DNA of 6,219 nt from Bacteroidia bacterium (GCA_025996695.1 BNTP01000129.1:1-6219), one strand, 5' to 3'. Counted from the first letter of the stretch, positions 1-6,029 are shown. The notes: generated from the letters alone by a model not told the origin. Numbers and translations are program-made.

Positions 1-67
1 CTTTGTATTGTGTTTTTAGTCTCTATTTATCATTTTTATATTATTGATTATCAAGAAGATATGATTA

Positions 68-86
68 ACCACATGCAATATGTGGT
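68..86. other. short perfect hairpin near the left edge
   Basis: ACCACAT (68-74) and ATGTGGT (80-86) form a perfect 7-bp stem with a 5-nt loop. A short T-run follows at 93-97 on the plus strand, eight bases further on. It could be a weak terminator for a plus-strand gene left of the window, or the first hairpin of the palindromic cluster that follows. No gene end is visible in positions 1-60, which are AT-rich and otherwise featureless. Confidence 0.35.
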
Positions 87-96
87 GGGTGCTTTT

Positions 97-238
97 TGGG
101 GCTCAATGCCGATTTACGCCACTCCACCCTGCGGGGTGAAGGTGGCGTGTGGCAGGCTGTCCGTAGACTGAAGTCTACGGTTAATAAAGTATCGTCCCTG
201 CGGGACTGCGCTCAGGATGAGTTTGCAGGACTTGCAAA
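97..238. repeat. REP-like cluster of palindromes
   Basis: This GC-richer island between AT-rich flanks holds four hairpins in about 125 bases. The first is compound (116-148): outer arms ACGCCAC/GTGGCGT and inner arms CACCC/GGGTG around TGCG. The second is a perfect 9-bp stem CCGTAGACT/AGTCTACGG (161-180). The third is GTCCC/GGGAC around TGC (194-206), and the fourth is TTTGCA/TGCAAA (222-238). The first and third share the apex CCCTGCGGG. This is the architecture of bacterial interspersed palindromic (REP-type) elements, which are often mobilised by RAYT (Y1) transposases. No such transposase gene is present here. Short ORFs crossing the element read through the hairpins and are probably not genes. 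Repetitiveness in the genome is inferred, since only one copy is in the window. Confidence 0.5.
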
Positions 239-280
239 ATATAGCACCTCAAAAAAAGATTTAGCCTTCAACATATTCAT
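212..280 (-). other. 22-codon ORF overlapping the abiEi-like stop (possible lost toxin start)
   Basis: The stop codon of the abiEi-like gene overlaps an ATG as TAATG (282-278), a typical translational-coupling arrangement. The ORF that begins there encodes only MNMLKAKSFFEVLYFASPANSS before a TGA at 212-214. Its second half already lies in the palindromic repeat cluster. In type IV AbiE systems the nucleotidyltransferase toxin gene normally follows the antitoxin gene with little or no gap. The ORF may thus be the first few codons of a toxin gene cut off by repeat insertion or deletion. It may equally be chance; no toxin motif is visible in so few residues. Confidence 0.2.
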
Positions 281-885
281 TATTTTATCTGTTTTAATGC
301 GGGTTTCATAATCTCTCGAATCCAAGCAGGCGCAACACGAATATCGTGTTCAAGTTTAGTTGGTTTTTCGAGTTTCAGGATTTCCTGAATTTTCAAAATT
401 TCCTCTTTCGTAACAAAATCTTTGCCGATAGTGCGCAATGCCTGAATAACCAAAGTGCTGATTTCGCCTACGGAACTGACATTTTTCGGCGAAGTTTTTT
501 TGAATTTTACGGTAAAATTTCCAACTTTTACCATTCGCCCCGCGCCGTCAGTCAAAAAAACATAATTCATTGGCACTTGCGTAGATAAACCCAACCGATT
601 TAGTGCATAACTGCCTGTGGGAACTATTTTTGCCTTATCGCGTCGAGCGATTGCAGCAACAATATCTTCCATTTTAGGCGAAATTTTACCCCACTTTTTG
701 CTGATTTGCGGGCGGGTAAAAATGCCTGTGGCAACACGGTCAATCTCGCCGGAATTTACCAAGCGTTCCAATGCTTTTTGAATGGTTTTTGCGTTACCGA
801 AATTCAAAAAACTGTTCGTAAAAAACAGCGTACCCCTCTTCGCTTTTTTTATTTTTGCAAGTATTTGTGATTCAATTTTTTGCAT
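280..885 (-). CDS. AbiEi/DUF6088-like winged-helix protein (probable orphan type IV antitoxin)
   Basis: A 201-residue basic, Lys-rich protein. The N-terminal ~60 residues (from MQKIESQILAKI through GIFTRPQ) read as a winged helix-turn-helix: a helical start, a segment with GTLFFTNSF, a helix with IQKALERLVNSGEIDRV, and a short wing. The central part (VPTGSYALNRLGLSTQVP and YVFLTDG) matches the DUF6088/AbiEi pattern known from many Bacteroidota. In characterised AbiE systems AbiEi is a DNA-binding antitoxin that represses its own promoter and opposes the AbiEii nucleotidyltransferase; that role is inferred here. The frame is open to an ATG at 948, but the start at 885 is preferred. The 948 codon overlaps the -7 promoter element, and 885 begins the conserved MQKIE-type N-terminus just after an inverted repeat suited to be an operator. 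The gene is more AT-rich than the acyl-CoA synthetase beside it, consistent with accessory origin. No toxin gene follows. Confidence 0.75.
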   Translation of the reverse strand: MQKIESQILAKIKKAKRGTLFFTNSFLNFGNAKTIQKALERLVNSGEIDRVATGIFTRPQISKKWGKISPKMEDIVAAIARRDKAKIVPTGSYALNRLGLSTQVPMNYVFLTDGAGRMVKVGNFTVKFKKTSPKNVSSVGEISTLVIQALRTIGKDFVTKEEILKIQEILKLEKPTKLEHDIRVAPAWIREIMKPALKQIK

Positions 886-900
886 ATTATTTTTATCTAT

Positions 901-937
901 TTTTTGTCGCAAAAGTTGCAATAATTTGCGACAAAAA
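901..937. promoter_or_regulatory. perfect 13-bp inverted repeat, candidate AbiEi operator
   Basis: TTTTTGTCGCAAA (901-913) and TTTGCGACAAAAA (925-937) are exact reverse complements separated by 11 bases. The repeat lies between the putative -7 element (946-953) and the preferred start codon (885) of the abiEi-like gene, so a protein bound there would block transcription. AbiEi proteins are known to bind inverted repeats in their own promoters. The assignment to this gene is inferred from position and family knowledge. The A/T-rich flanks and only a few GC pairs make a terminator role less likely. Confidence 0.5.
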
Positions 938-945
938 ATCAAATG

Positions 946-953
946 CAAAAGTA
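946..953 (-). promoter_or_regulatory. putative -7 promoter element of the abiEi-like gene
   Basis: On the minus strand the sequence reads TACTTTTG, an exact match to the Bacteroidota -7 consensus TAnnTTTG. Transcription would start a few bases downstream, leaving a leader of roughly 50-55 bases that contains the 13-bp inverted repeat. No convincing TTTG -33 element is seen at the usual 17-23 base spacing. Confidence 0.4.
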
Positions 954-991
954 CAACAAATATTTGAAATGATAAAATATTTTTTTTCTAG

Positions 992-1020
992 ACTTTCCAT
1001 ATCTTTAAGATATGGAAAGT
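992..1020. terminator. 14-bp inverted repeat at the 3' end of the acyl-CoA synthetase gene
   Basis: ACTTTCCATATCTT (992-1005) and AAGATATGGAAAGT (1007-1020) are exact reverse complements around one central base. As RNA this gives a 12-bp stem with a 5-base loop. It begins 10 bases past the synthetase stop codon on the minus strand and ends before the promoter of the abiEi-like gene, so it probably ends or protects the synthetase transcript. No U-run follows the stem on the minus strand, so it is not a classical intrinsic terminator. A dyad binding site is the alternative. Confidence 0.45.
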
Positions 1021-1030
1021 TTAAAACCTT

Positions 1031-2842
1031 TTATTCATACATCAGTTCGATGACTTCTTTATATTTATCCAAAATCACTTTGCGACGCATCTTGAGGGTG
1101 TTTGTCAACTCGCCGGACAGGATGGAAAAAGGCTCACTAATCAGCGCAAAACGCTTGATTTGTTCGTGCCCTGCCATGTCGGCTTGAAGTGCTTGAATCC
1201 GTTGTTCAAAGAGCTCGTGAATTTTGGGGTCTTTATACAAATCTTCCAATGACTTGTGCACAATGTTTTTTGCTTTGGCATATTTCGCCACTTCGACTTC
1301 GTCGGGGATGATGAGTGCGGACACAAATTTTAGCTTATCACCCACTACCATTGCTGAGTCGATGTATTTGTCGGCCACAAGACGCGATTCGAGTTGCTGT
1401 GGCGCCACGTATTTACCGTTGGACGTTTTATACAAATCCTTTAGACGGTCGGTAAGTACAATACCTTGATTTTCAGTCAGATAACCGGCATCTCCGGTGC
1501 GGAAAAAGCCATCTTTCGTGAATGCGGCAGCTGTGGCGGCGGGCTTTTTGTAATATTCTTTCATCACGCTGTTGGCTTTCACAAGGATTTCCCCGTCTTC
1601 AGCGATGCGCACATCGCCTTCAGGCATAAGCTTGCCCACCGTGCCAAGTTCAAATTGGTCGTGCGGGTAACAAGCGACCGTAGCCGTAGTTTCTGTCAAT
1701 CCATAGCCATACACCAACGGAATATTGACCGCTCGCAAAAAAGTGATGATTTCATCGGACAAAAAAGAACCTGCGGCGGGAAAAATAACGCCATGTTCAA
1801 TTCCGATAGTCTTTTTTAATATTCTGTAGACGGTTTTTTCGTAAAACAAAAATTTTAGACGCAGTCCCAAAGGGGCTTTTTTATTTTGATTGACGTATTC
1901 CAACGCGTATTTTTCGCCCGTGTTGATGGCATTGATAAACAGATTGCCAATCAGCCAATTGGAGTCGTCGATTTTTTCTTGCACACCGGCATACACTTTT
2001 TCCCAAAAACGCGGCACGCTACACATGGCTTGCGGACGCACTTCTTTCAAACAATCCTGAATAATGCGTGGGTCGGGGCAAATAGCGATGCTACAGCCTC
2101 TGTGAAGGCAATAAATGCTCCACGCTTTTTCAAAAATATGTGCCATCGGCAGAAAACTCATTGTGAGAAAGCGTTGCGGCAAATAATCCAAACGAATGTC
2201 ATGAATATGCATCACAAAGCGGTAGTTGGCATGCGTCAGCACAACACCTTTGGATTCGCCGGTCGTGCCGGACGTATATATAATGTGTGCAGTGTCTTCA
2301 TCACGGGCTGCGCGCATCCGTTTTTCGACAGAGGTAATATCTTGTGACGTGCGATTTTTCGGCGAAATAAAAGCGGAAAAATAGAAACTTGTTTTATCAT
2401 CGTGTGCCATTTGCACGCCGGAGTCGAGGATAATAAGCTGTCGGAGTGGCGTTTCATGCGACGTAAAAAGCGCGTATGCCTTATCGTATTGGTCTTGCTC
2501 GCCAACAAAGAGAATTTCTATTTCTGCTTCATTGATAATATAGGTCAATTGCGCGGTCGACGTGGTGGCATACATCGGCACTACGGCTGCACGATTGGCA
2601 AACGAACCAAAATCGACATAGAAGCACTCGGCTCTGTTGGACGTGTAAATACCCACATTGGACTGCGGCTTCACTCCAAAATGGCAGAGCGCCTGAGCCA
2701 CTGACATGACTTTCTTTGAAAATTCATCCCAAGCCACAGACGACCACTTCTGTGTGTCATTGTCGCGCACTTTTAGAGCCTCGTCGTCACCAAACCTTCG
2801 CGCCTGTCGGTGGACTAATTCAGATAAATGATAGCTTTCCAT
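1031..2842 (-). CDS. long-chain acyl-CoA synthetase (AMP-forming, FAA1/FadD type)
   Basis: A complete 603-residue member of the adenylate-forming (ANL) superfamily. It activates a fatty acid with ATP to acyl-AMP and transfers it to CoA, feeding phospholipid synthesis or fatty acid breakdown, presumably at the inner face of the cytoplasmic membrane. Visible motifs, in order, are: the phosphate-binding loop IIYTSGTTGESKG (187-199); the linker-type segment SFLPMAHIFEK (229-239) and SVPRFWEKVY (275-284), typical of long-chain synthetases; the adenine-binding motif YGYGLTETTA (378-387); FFRTGD with the ribose-binding Asp451; the hinge DRLKDLYKTSNGKYVAP (465-481); and GELTNTLKMRR (577-587) with the probable catalytic Lys584. 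The length of about 600 fits the bacterial FAA1-like group (COG1022). The start at 2842 leaves about 24 bases after the -7 element and opens with the usual MESYHLSELV-type N-terminus. The gene is monocistronic and divergent from the M20 hydrolase. The substrate chain length is inferred from family resemblance. There is no sign of damage. Confidence 0.95.
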   Translation of the reverse strand: MESYHLSELVHRQARRFGDDEALKVRDNDTQKWSSVAWDEFSKKVMSVAQALCHFGVKPQSNVGIYTSNRAECFYVDFGSFANRAAVVPMYATTSTAQLTYIINEAEIEILFVGEQDQYDKAYALFTSHETPLRQLIILDSGVQMAHDDKTSFYFSAFISPKNRTSQDITSVEKRMRAARDEDTAHIIYTSGTTGESKGVVLTHANYRFVMHIHDIRLDYLPQRFLTMSFLPMAHIFEKAWSIYCLHRGCSIAICPDPRIIQDCLKEVRPQAMCSVPRFWEKVYAGVQEKIDDSNWLIGNLFINAINTGEKYALEYVNQNKKAPLGLRLKFLFYEKTVYRILKKTIGIEHGVIFPAAGSFLSDEIITFLRAVNIPLVYGYGLTETTATVACYPHDQFELGTVGKLMPEGDVRIAEDGEILVKANSVMKEYYKKPAATAAAFTKDGFFRTGDAGYLTENQGIVLTDRLKDLYKTSNGKYVAPQQLESRLVADKYIDSAMVVGDKLKFVSALIIPDEVEVAKYAKAKNIVHKSLEDLYKDPKIHELFEQRIQALQADMAGHEQIKRFALISEPFSILSGELTNTLKMRRKVILDKYKEVIELMYE

Positions 2843-2866
2843 TATTTTTTTATACTAAGTTGGGTA

Positions 2867-2874
2867 CAAAAGTA
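2867..2874 (-). promoter_or_regulatory. putative -7 promoter element of the acyl-CoA synthetase gene
   Basis: TACTTTTG on the minus strand exactly matches the Bacteroidota -7 consensus and lies 24 bases upstream of the ATG at 2842. A TTTG at 2901-2898 (minus) could be the -33 element, with a 23-base spacer at the upper end of the allowed range. The element is embedded in GTACAAAAGTAC (2864-2875), a short dyad that could bind a regulator. Confidence 0.5.
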
Positions 2875-2887
2875 CGGAATTTTTATT

Positions 2888-2895
2888 TAACTTTG
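2888..2895 (+). promoter_or_regulatory. putative -7 promoter element of the M20 hydrolase gene
   Basis: TAACTTTG exactly matches TAnnTTTG and ends 29 bases before the ATG at 2925. The best -33 candidate is TTG at 2860-2862, with a 25-base spacer that is slightly long. This element and the minus-strand -7 element are only 13 bases apart, so the two divergent promoters overlap and may compete for RNA polymerase. Confidence 0.5.
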
Positions 2896-2924
2896 CCCAA
2901 AAATTGTAAAAAGTTACAGACGAT

Positions 2925-3977
2925 ATGGATGCCAACTATTACGAAGCAATCGATTTGCTTAAGCAACTGATTGCTATTCAGTCATTTAGCCGCGAAGAAA
3001 AAGCGGCGGCAGACCTTTTGGAAGCTTGCATGCAAAATCGCGGTTGGCAACCCAACCGCAAGGGCAATAATGTTTGGTTAATGTCGCCAAATTGGGATGA
3101 AAAAAAGCCGACAATCCTGCTCAATTCGCATATTGACACCGTCAAACCGGTGGCAGGCTGGACACGCGACCCATTTTTGCCAACAGAAGAAGGCGACAAG
3201 CTGTACGGATTGGGCAGCAATGATGCGGGCGCGTCGCTGGTTTCATTGTTGCACGCATATTTGATAATCTGTGGGGATGGGGTTCAAACCCGCGCATACA
3301 ACTACATTTTTCTCGCCTCCTGCGAGGAGGAGGTATCCGGCAAAGACGGTATCGAATCGGTCTTGCCGGAATTGCCGCCGATCGCGTTGGCTGTCGTTGG
3401 CGAGCCGACCGGGATGCGTCCGGCGATTGCAGAACGTGGATTGATGGTGCTGGACTGTGTTGTGCGCGGAAAATCGGGTCATGCGGCACGTGATGAAGGC
3501 GAAAACGCGATCTATAAAGCCCTGCCTGTGATTGAGTGGTTCAAAAATTTGCGTTTCCCGAAAGAAAGCGCCTTATTGGGAGCCGTCAAAACCACCGTCA
3601 CAATGATTGAAGCCGGCACGCAGCACAATGTGATTCCCGACACGTGCCGTTTTACGGTGGATGTGCGAAGCAACGAGCTATATTCCAACGAGCAGATTTT
3701 CAAAAAGATTGTCGTTGATTGCGGGTGTGAAATTTTTGCGCGGTCGTTTCGGCTCAATTCGTCAAGCATTGATCCCGACAATTTCATAGTGCAGCGTGCC
3801 AAATTGTTAGGTTTGGAACCTTATGGTTCCCCTACCCTCTCCGATCAGGCTTTGATGTCGTGTGCGTCGCTCAAAATCGGTCCGGGTGCGTCGGAGCGTT
3901 CGCATACTGCCGATGAATTTGTGTATTTGTCAGAAATTCGGCAGGCAATCGAAATTTATTTGCGGTTGTTGGGGTGA
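2925..3977 (+). CDS. M20-family metallohydrolase, ArgE/DapE type (probable N-acyl amino acid deacylase)
   Basis: A complete 350-residue M20 metallopeptidase-family protein, a zinc-dependent cytoplasmic amidohydrolase. Active-site signatures are visible: NSHIDTV with His69 and Asp71; LGSNDAGAS with the bridging Asp100; SCEEEVSG with the general base and metal-ligand pair at about Glu135/136; VGEPTG with Glu160; SGHAARDEGENA with His186; and SERSHTADEF with the C-terminal ligand His327. Residues of about 170-285 form the lid/dimerisation domain inserted between the two halves of the catalytic domain. The length and the EEEVSGKDGIES and PTGM signatures resemble Bacteroidota ArgE-like enzymes, which in this phylum deacylate N-acetyl- or N-succinyl-ornithine or -citrulline in arginine synthesis. 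The exact substrate cannot be read from the sequence, and no arginine genes are present to support it. The start follows an A-rich leader without a clear Shine-Dalgarno sequence. The stop codon abuts an intron remnant, and no terminator of its own is seen. Confidence 0.9.
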   Translation: MDANYYEAIDLLKQLIAIQSFSREEKAAADLLEACMQNRGWQPNRKGNNVWLMSPNWDEKKPTILLNSHIDTVKPVAGWTRDPFLPTEEGDKLYGLGSNDAGASLVSLLHAYLIICGDGVQTRAYNYIFLASCEEEVSGKDGIESVLPELPPIALAVVGEPTGMRPAIAERGLMVLDCVVRGKSGHAARDEGENAIYKALPVIEWFKNLRFPKESALLGAVKTTVTMIEAGTQHNVIPDTCRFTVDVRSNELYSNEQIFKKIVVDCGCEIFARSFRLNSSSIDPDNFIVQRAKLLGLEPYGSPTLSDQALMSCASLKIGPGASERSHTADEFVYLSEIRQAIEIYLRLLG

Positions 3978-4687
3978 TGGCAATCTCTTTCCCTCTCGAC
4001 TTTGTTTACCCGTCGAAACAACTTGGTTTCGATATATGGAACTATGTGCTCGAGCGTGCGCTCTGCACTTGTCAAGACTTGGTTGATGGCCATCATACAT
4101 CATCTTGTCAATTACGGTCGGGATGCCTAACTTCCGTTTGCCGCCATCACTCTTTGGGATATCTGCCCTCCCGCATAGCTCTCGAGTGCCGCTCTACCGT
4201 TTTGTGGGCAGGTATCTTCCGATTTTTTCTGCTTTCTTTCTTTCATTCGGCAACTTGAATTTTTTACACTTATTAAAGTTCAGCCCTTCGTACGTCGTGA
4301 GTCCTCATGTGTACCGTTTTTCATCGGAGCAAGCTCGTTCCCCGGACTACTATGGCCTATGCGGACATCTCATTGCGATTGCTAGCCGTTTTTCTGTTTT
4401 GATTCTTCATTACGTCTGTGAGACCTCCCGTGGGAAGACATTTAACTTCCATTCCCGTGTAACAGCATCATTTACACTCCGATTTACGGATAGTATTTGG
4501 ACTTCGCTTTGTCTGGCAAACTCGTCCAATCGGTTGTGCCTGATGTTGTTCGTGTGACTCGATTAGGGACTTTGCCGCCGGCTTCAATCAGATTCCTCGT
4601 CGCTACGGACAACCTTGCGATGAGCTAAAGGCTGGCTACTACCTACCCCCATAGTGGATTTGTTCCACCCGGTTAATTGTCATGCAC
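3978..4687 (-). mobile_element. decayed bacterial group II intron (5' part plus reverse transcriptase scraps)
   Basis: Read on the minus strand from 4687, the element starts GTGCATGACAATTAACCGGG, close to the GUGYG-type 5' end of group II introns. It continues with motifs I recognise from the 5' domains of ORF-bearing bacterial introns: GGTAGGTAGTAGCCAGCC, CGCAAGG..GTCCGTAG, GGAATCTGA..GAAGCCGGCGGCAAA, ACACGAAC, ACGAGTTTGCCAGACAAAG, CACGGGAGGTCT (complement of 4421-4432), CATAGGCCATAGTAGTCC and CGAAGGGCTGAAC just before the reverse transcriptase region. The order of these blocks is the expected one. The maturase region is reduced to fragments, and no domain V (a ~34-nt hairpin) or domain VI is visible, so the copy should not be able to splice or move. 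The left limit is placed at the stop codon of the M20 hydrolase and is uncertain. Recognition rests on remembered intron sequence, not a covariance model. Confidence 0.75.
3989..4246 (-). pseudogene. remnant of the intron-encoded reverse transcriptase/maturase
   Basis: Three pieces of a group II intron reverse transcriptase lie in order but in different frames. From an ATG at 4246 a 39-codon ORF (MKERKQKKSEDTCPQNG...) looks like a maturase N-terminus and ends at a TAG (4127-4129). In another frame, complement of 4101-4163 encodes IPKSDGGKRKLGIPTVIDK, the hallmark first block of these enzymes. A further frame then resumes at 4090 with AINQVLT, which in intact proteins follows that block within a few residues (IDRxIQQAINQVLTP). 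An apparent +1 shift lies between about 4091 and 4103. After AINQVLT a stretch is missing; ETKLFRRVNKVERE may be an eroded version of the EKFFDRVNHDKLM block. The catalytic YADD, the maturase and endonuclease domains are absent. The gene is dead. Confidence 0.75.
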
Positions 4688-4688
4688 C

Positions 4689-4720
4689 AAAAAAAGCACC
4701 GACTCCCGACAAGTCAGTGC
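4689..4720 (-). terminator. strong rho-independent terminator
   Basis: On the minus strand GCACTGACT (4720-4712) pairs with AGTCGGTGC (4704-4696) over 9 bp with one G-U pair and a 7-base loop, directly followed by seven T's (4695-4689). This is a textbook intrinsic terminator. It would end the transcript of the tail-fibre-like gene whose stop is at 4872, leaving about 150 bases of untranslated 3' sequence. The group II intron remnant begins one base past the T-run. Confidence 0.85.
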
Positions 4721-4871
4721 CCTTCTTCAATAGTTACGGTTTATTTTTTTCGTCCTGATAGGTTTCCTCGGGAAACCCCTTTGATTGTGGGCACAAAGCC
4801 TTACTAACAAGGCAGAACCGGGACTTTGGAGGGTCGAGCGCGGTTCGCTTGACAAATCACACGATAACCTA
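4721..4871. other. untranslated 3' region with a GGTTTCC hairpin
   Basis: Between the stop of the tail-fibre-like ORF and the terminator there is no convincing gene. GGTTTCC (4761-4767) and GGAAACC (4771-4777) form a perfect 7-bp stem around TCG, without an adjacent U-run in the direction of transcription. A smaller stem GCCTT/AAGGC lies at 4798-4813. These could stabilise the transcript end. One ORF crossing the area (4804-4995, minus) is only an alternative frame of the real gene. Confidence 0.4.
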
Positions 4872-6029
4872 TTACAAGAGTCCTAAGCAGAGCCGTTTCG
4901 CCCCCACAGCGTTGTACAGTTCCGATCCGATTTCGCTGAGACGTGGTTCGCAGGTGGGGCACCAGCGAACGGTTTGGAAGCGGTAACCCACCCAAATCAT
5001 GGCCGATCCATTACCGGAGTGGCTCGTAGTCCAATACCAATCGTTCGGTATGCTAGTCGCCAATGGGGTGTTTTGCATCTCGGTGTCGGTCGCGAGCATT
5101 AGCCAATCTGCAATTGTCGGAGCGCGCATTCCTTTATTGGCACATGCTTTCATGTTCGATATGACGTCACCTGCACCTGGTAACCATCCGCACAGATTAC
5201 CGTAAGCAATTATTGCACCTGTAGCAAATTTCCGCTCGCAATCAGCTGAAGTTCTAGTCGTGTTGTCCTGCGCGGGCGCGTTCCGCATTGCGAGGTTGTA
5301 TAAGACCGCGCTCATGGCCCCGGCGGTAGTCGCCGTCGCTGGGGGGACAGTAGCGCTTATCGTTATGTTCCCGCCATTTGTATATGTGGGCGTCGACGAC
5401 GTAATCCCGCCAGTTGTAGCCGTTGCCGTTCCGCTGACATTTATCGTCCCTGCCGTTGCGAGCGCCGTGGCCGTCGCCGCATTCCCGGACGTATTCGCAT
5501 CAATATCAGCAGGAATATCACTTCTATCTATTATCCGATAGGCCGGCGCACCGTCGGAAGCATAAGGTGCAGCAAAGAAAGTCTTCGCCGTTTGCGATGC
5601 ACTTAGCAAGTTATATTGAGCCGACGACATCAACCCATCAGCACTCGCCGACGCCAGCGCACTCGGTAGCGTCACACTATGACTACCCGCAGCCGTCAAG
5701 CGACCCTTTGCATCCACCGTGAAACTCGGCACAGAGAACGTACCTCCCCAGCCGGGTGTCTGAGCGGCGGTTTGGCCATACGCGGCTGCGCTCACGGTAG
5801 TGTTTGCCAGCGTAGTGGCAATCGACGCCGAGCCAATAGTCGCACTGGAGGCCGTCACATCTCCCGTGAGGCCCAGTGTCGCTCCTTTGTCCAACTTTTT
5901 TGCGAGAGAGTCACGCACCGCCGTCACCGAAGGAGCCAGCGTCGTGCTGAGCGTGGTGAGATTGTTTTGCACCTGCGAGGGATGCTGGTGATTGCCCGCG
6001 GCATATCCGTAGCCGGCATCTCCAATCAA
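4872..6029 (-). CDS. phage tail-fibre-like protein with C-terminal DUF1566/FISUMP-like domain, 5'-truncated
   Basis: 385 residues from a TTG at 6029, rich in Ala, Thr, Ser and Gly, with the short motifs typical of phage tail fibres and related surface adhesins. These are: HQHPSQ (14-19), an HxH site that binds metal in some fibres; GLTGDVTA..IGSASIATTLANT (53-77); FTVDAKGRLTAAGS (103-116); the pair GLMSSAQYNLL (132-142) and GAMSAVLYNLA (237-247); and DANTSGNAATATALATAGTINVSG (177-200, in part). Residues of about 264-385 form a Cys-containing domain (C264, C280, C296, C357, C360, C381). It contains GWLPGAG, ACANKGMRAPTIADWLMLA and WYWTTS, resembling DUF1566/FISUMP-type C-type-lectin-like modules, likely for ligand binding at the surface. 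The TTG is unlikely to be the real start: the frame stays open and family-like (ATTKPLKPVTGTADADA) up to 6119, without ATG or GTG, and then meets a TAG at 6120-6122. The 5' end was probably removed by the adjacent insertion sequence. GC content is visibly higher than in neighbouring genes. No other phage genes are seen. Confidence 0.75.
   Translation of the reverse strand: MIGDAGYGYAAGNHQHPSQVQNNLTTLSTTLAPSVTAVRDSLAKKLDKGATLGLTGDVTASSATIGSASIATTLANTTVSAAAYGQTAAQTPGWGGTFSVPSFTVDAKGRLTAAGSHSVTLPSALASASADGLMSSAQYNLLSASQTAKTFFAAPYASDGAPAYRIIDRSDIPADIDANTSGNAATATALATAGTINVSGTATATTGGITSSTPTYTNGGNITISATVPPATATTAGAMSAVLYNLAMRNAPAQDNTTRTSADCERKFATGAIIAYGNLCGWLPGAGDVISNMKACANKGMRAPTIADWLMLATDTEMQNTPLATSIPNDWYWTTSHSGNGSAMIWVGYRFQTVRWCPTCEPRLSEIGSELYNAVGAKRLCLGLL

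Noticed and set aside
97..238. CRISPR array
   Set aside because: The palindromes differ in sequence and spacing; there are no regular direct repeats or spacers.
96..311. 71-codon plus-strand ORF (and a 36-codon ORF from the ATG at 61)
   Set aside because: Both run through the hairpin cluster, show no recognisable domain, and the longer one overlaps the 3' end of the abiEi-like gene.
886..948. Start of the abiEi-like protein at the ATG at 948
   Set aside because: That ATG overlaps the likely -7 element, and the added residues are encoded by the inverted-repeat operator; the conserved N-terminus begins at 885.
3996..4031. Terminator of the M20 hydrolase gene (TCGAC/GTCGA and CGAAAC/GTTTCG stems)
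   Set aside because: The stems are 5-6 bp with no T-run on the plus strand and fall within the intron remnant.
4105..4557. 150-codon plus-strand ORF (with the overlapping 3974-4258 ORF)
   Set aside because: The sequence is antisense to the group II intron remnant; the protein is low in recognisable motifs and is explained by the intron on the other strand.
4804..4995. 63-codon minus-strand ORF overlapping the tail-fibre-like stop
   Set aside because: It is an alternative frame of the tail-fibre-like gene. I considered it as a frameshifted continuation of that gene's C-terminus but saw no family resemblance.
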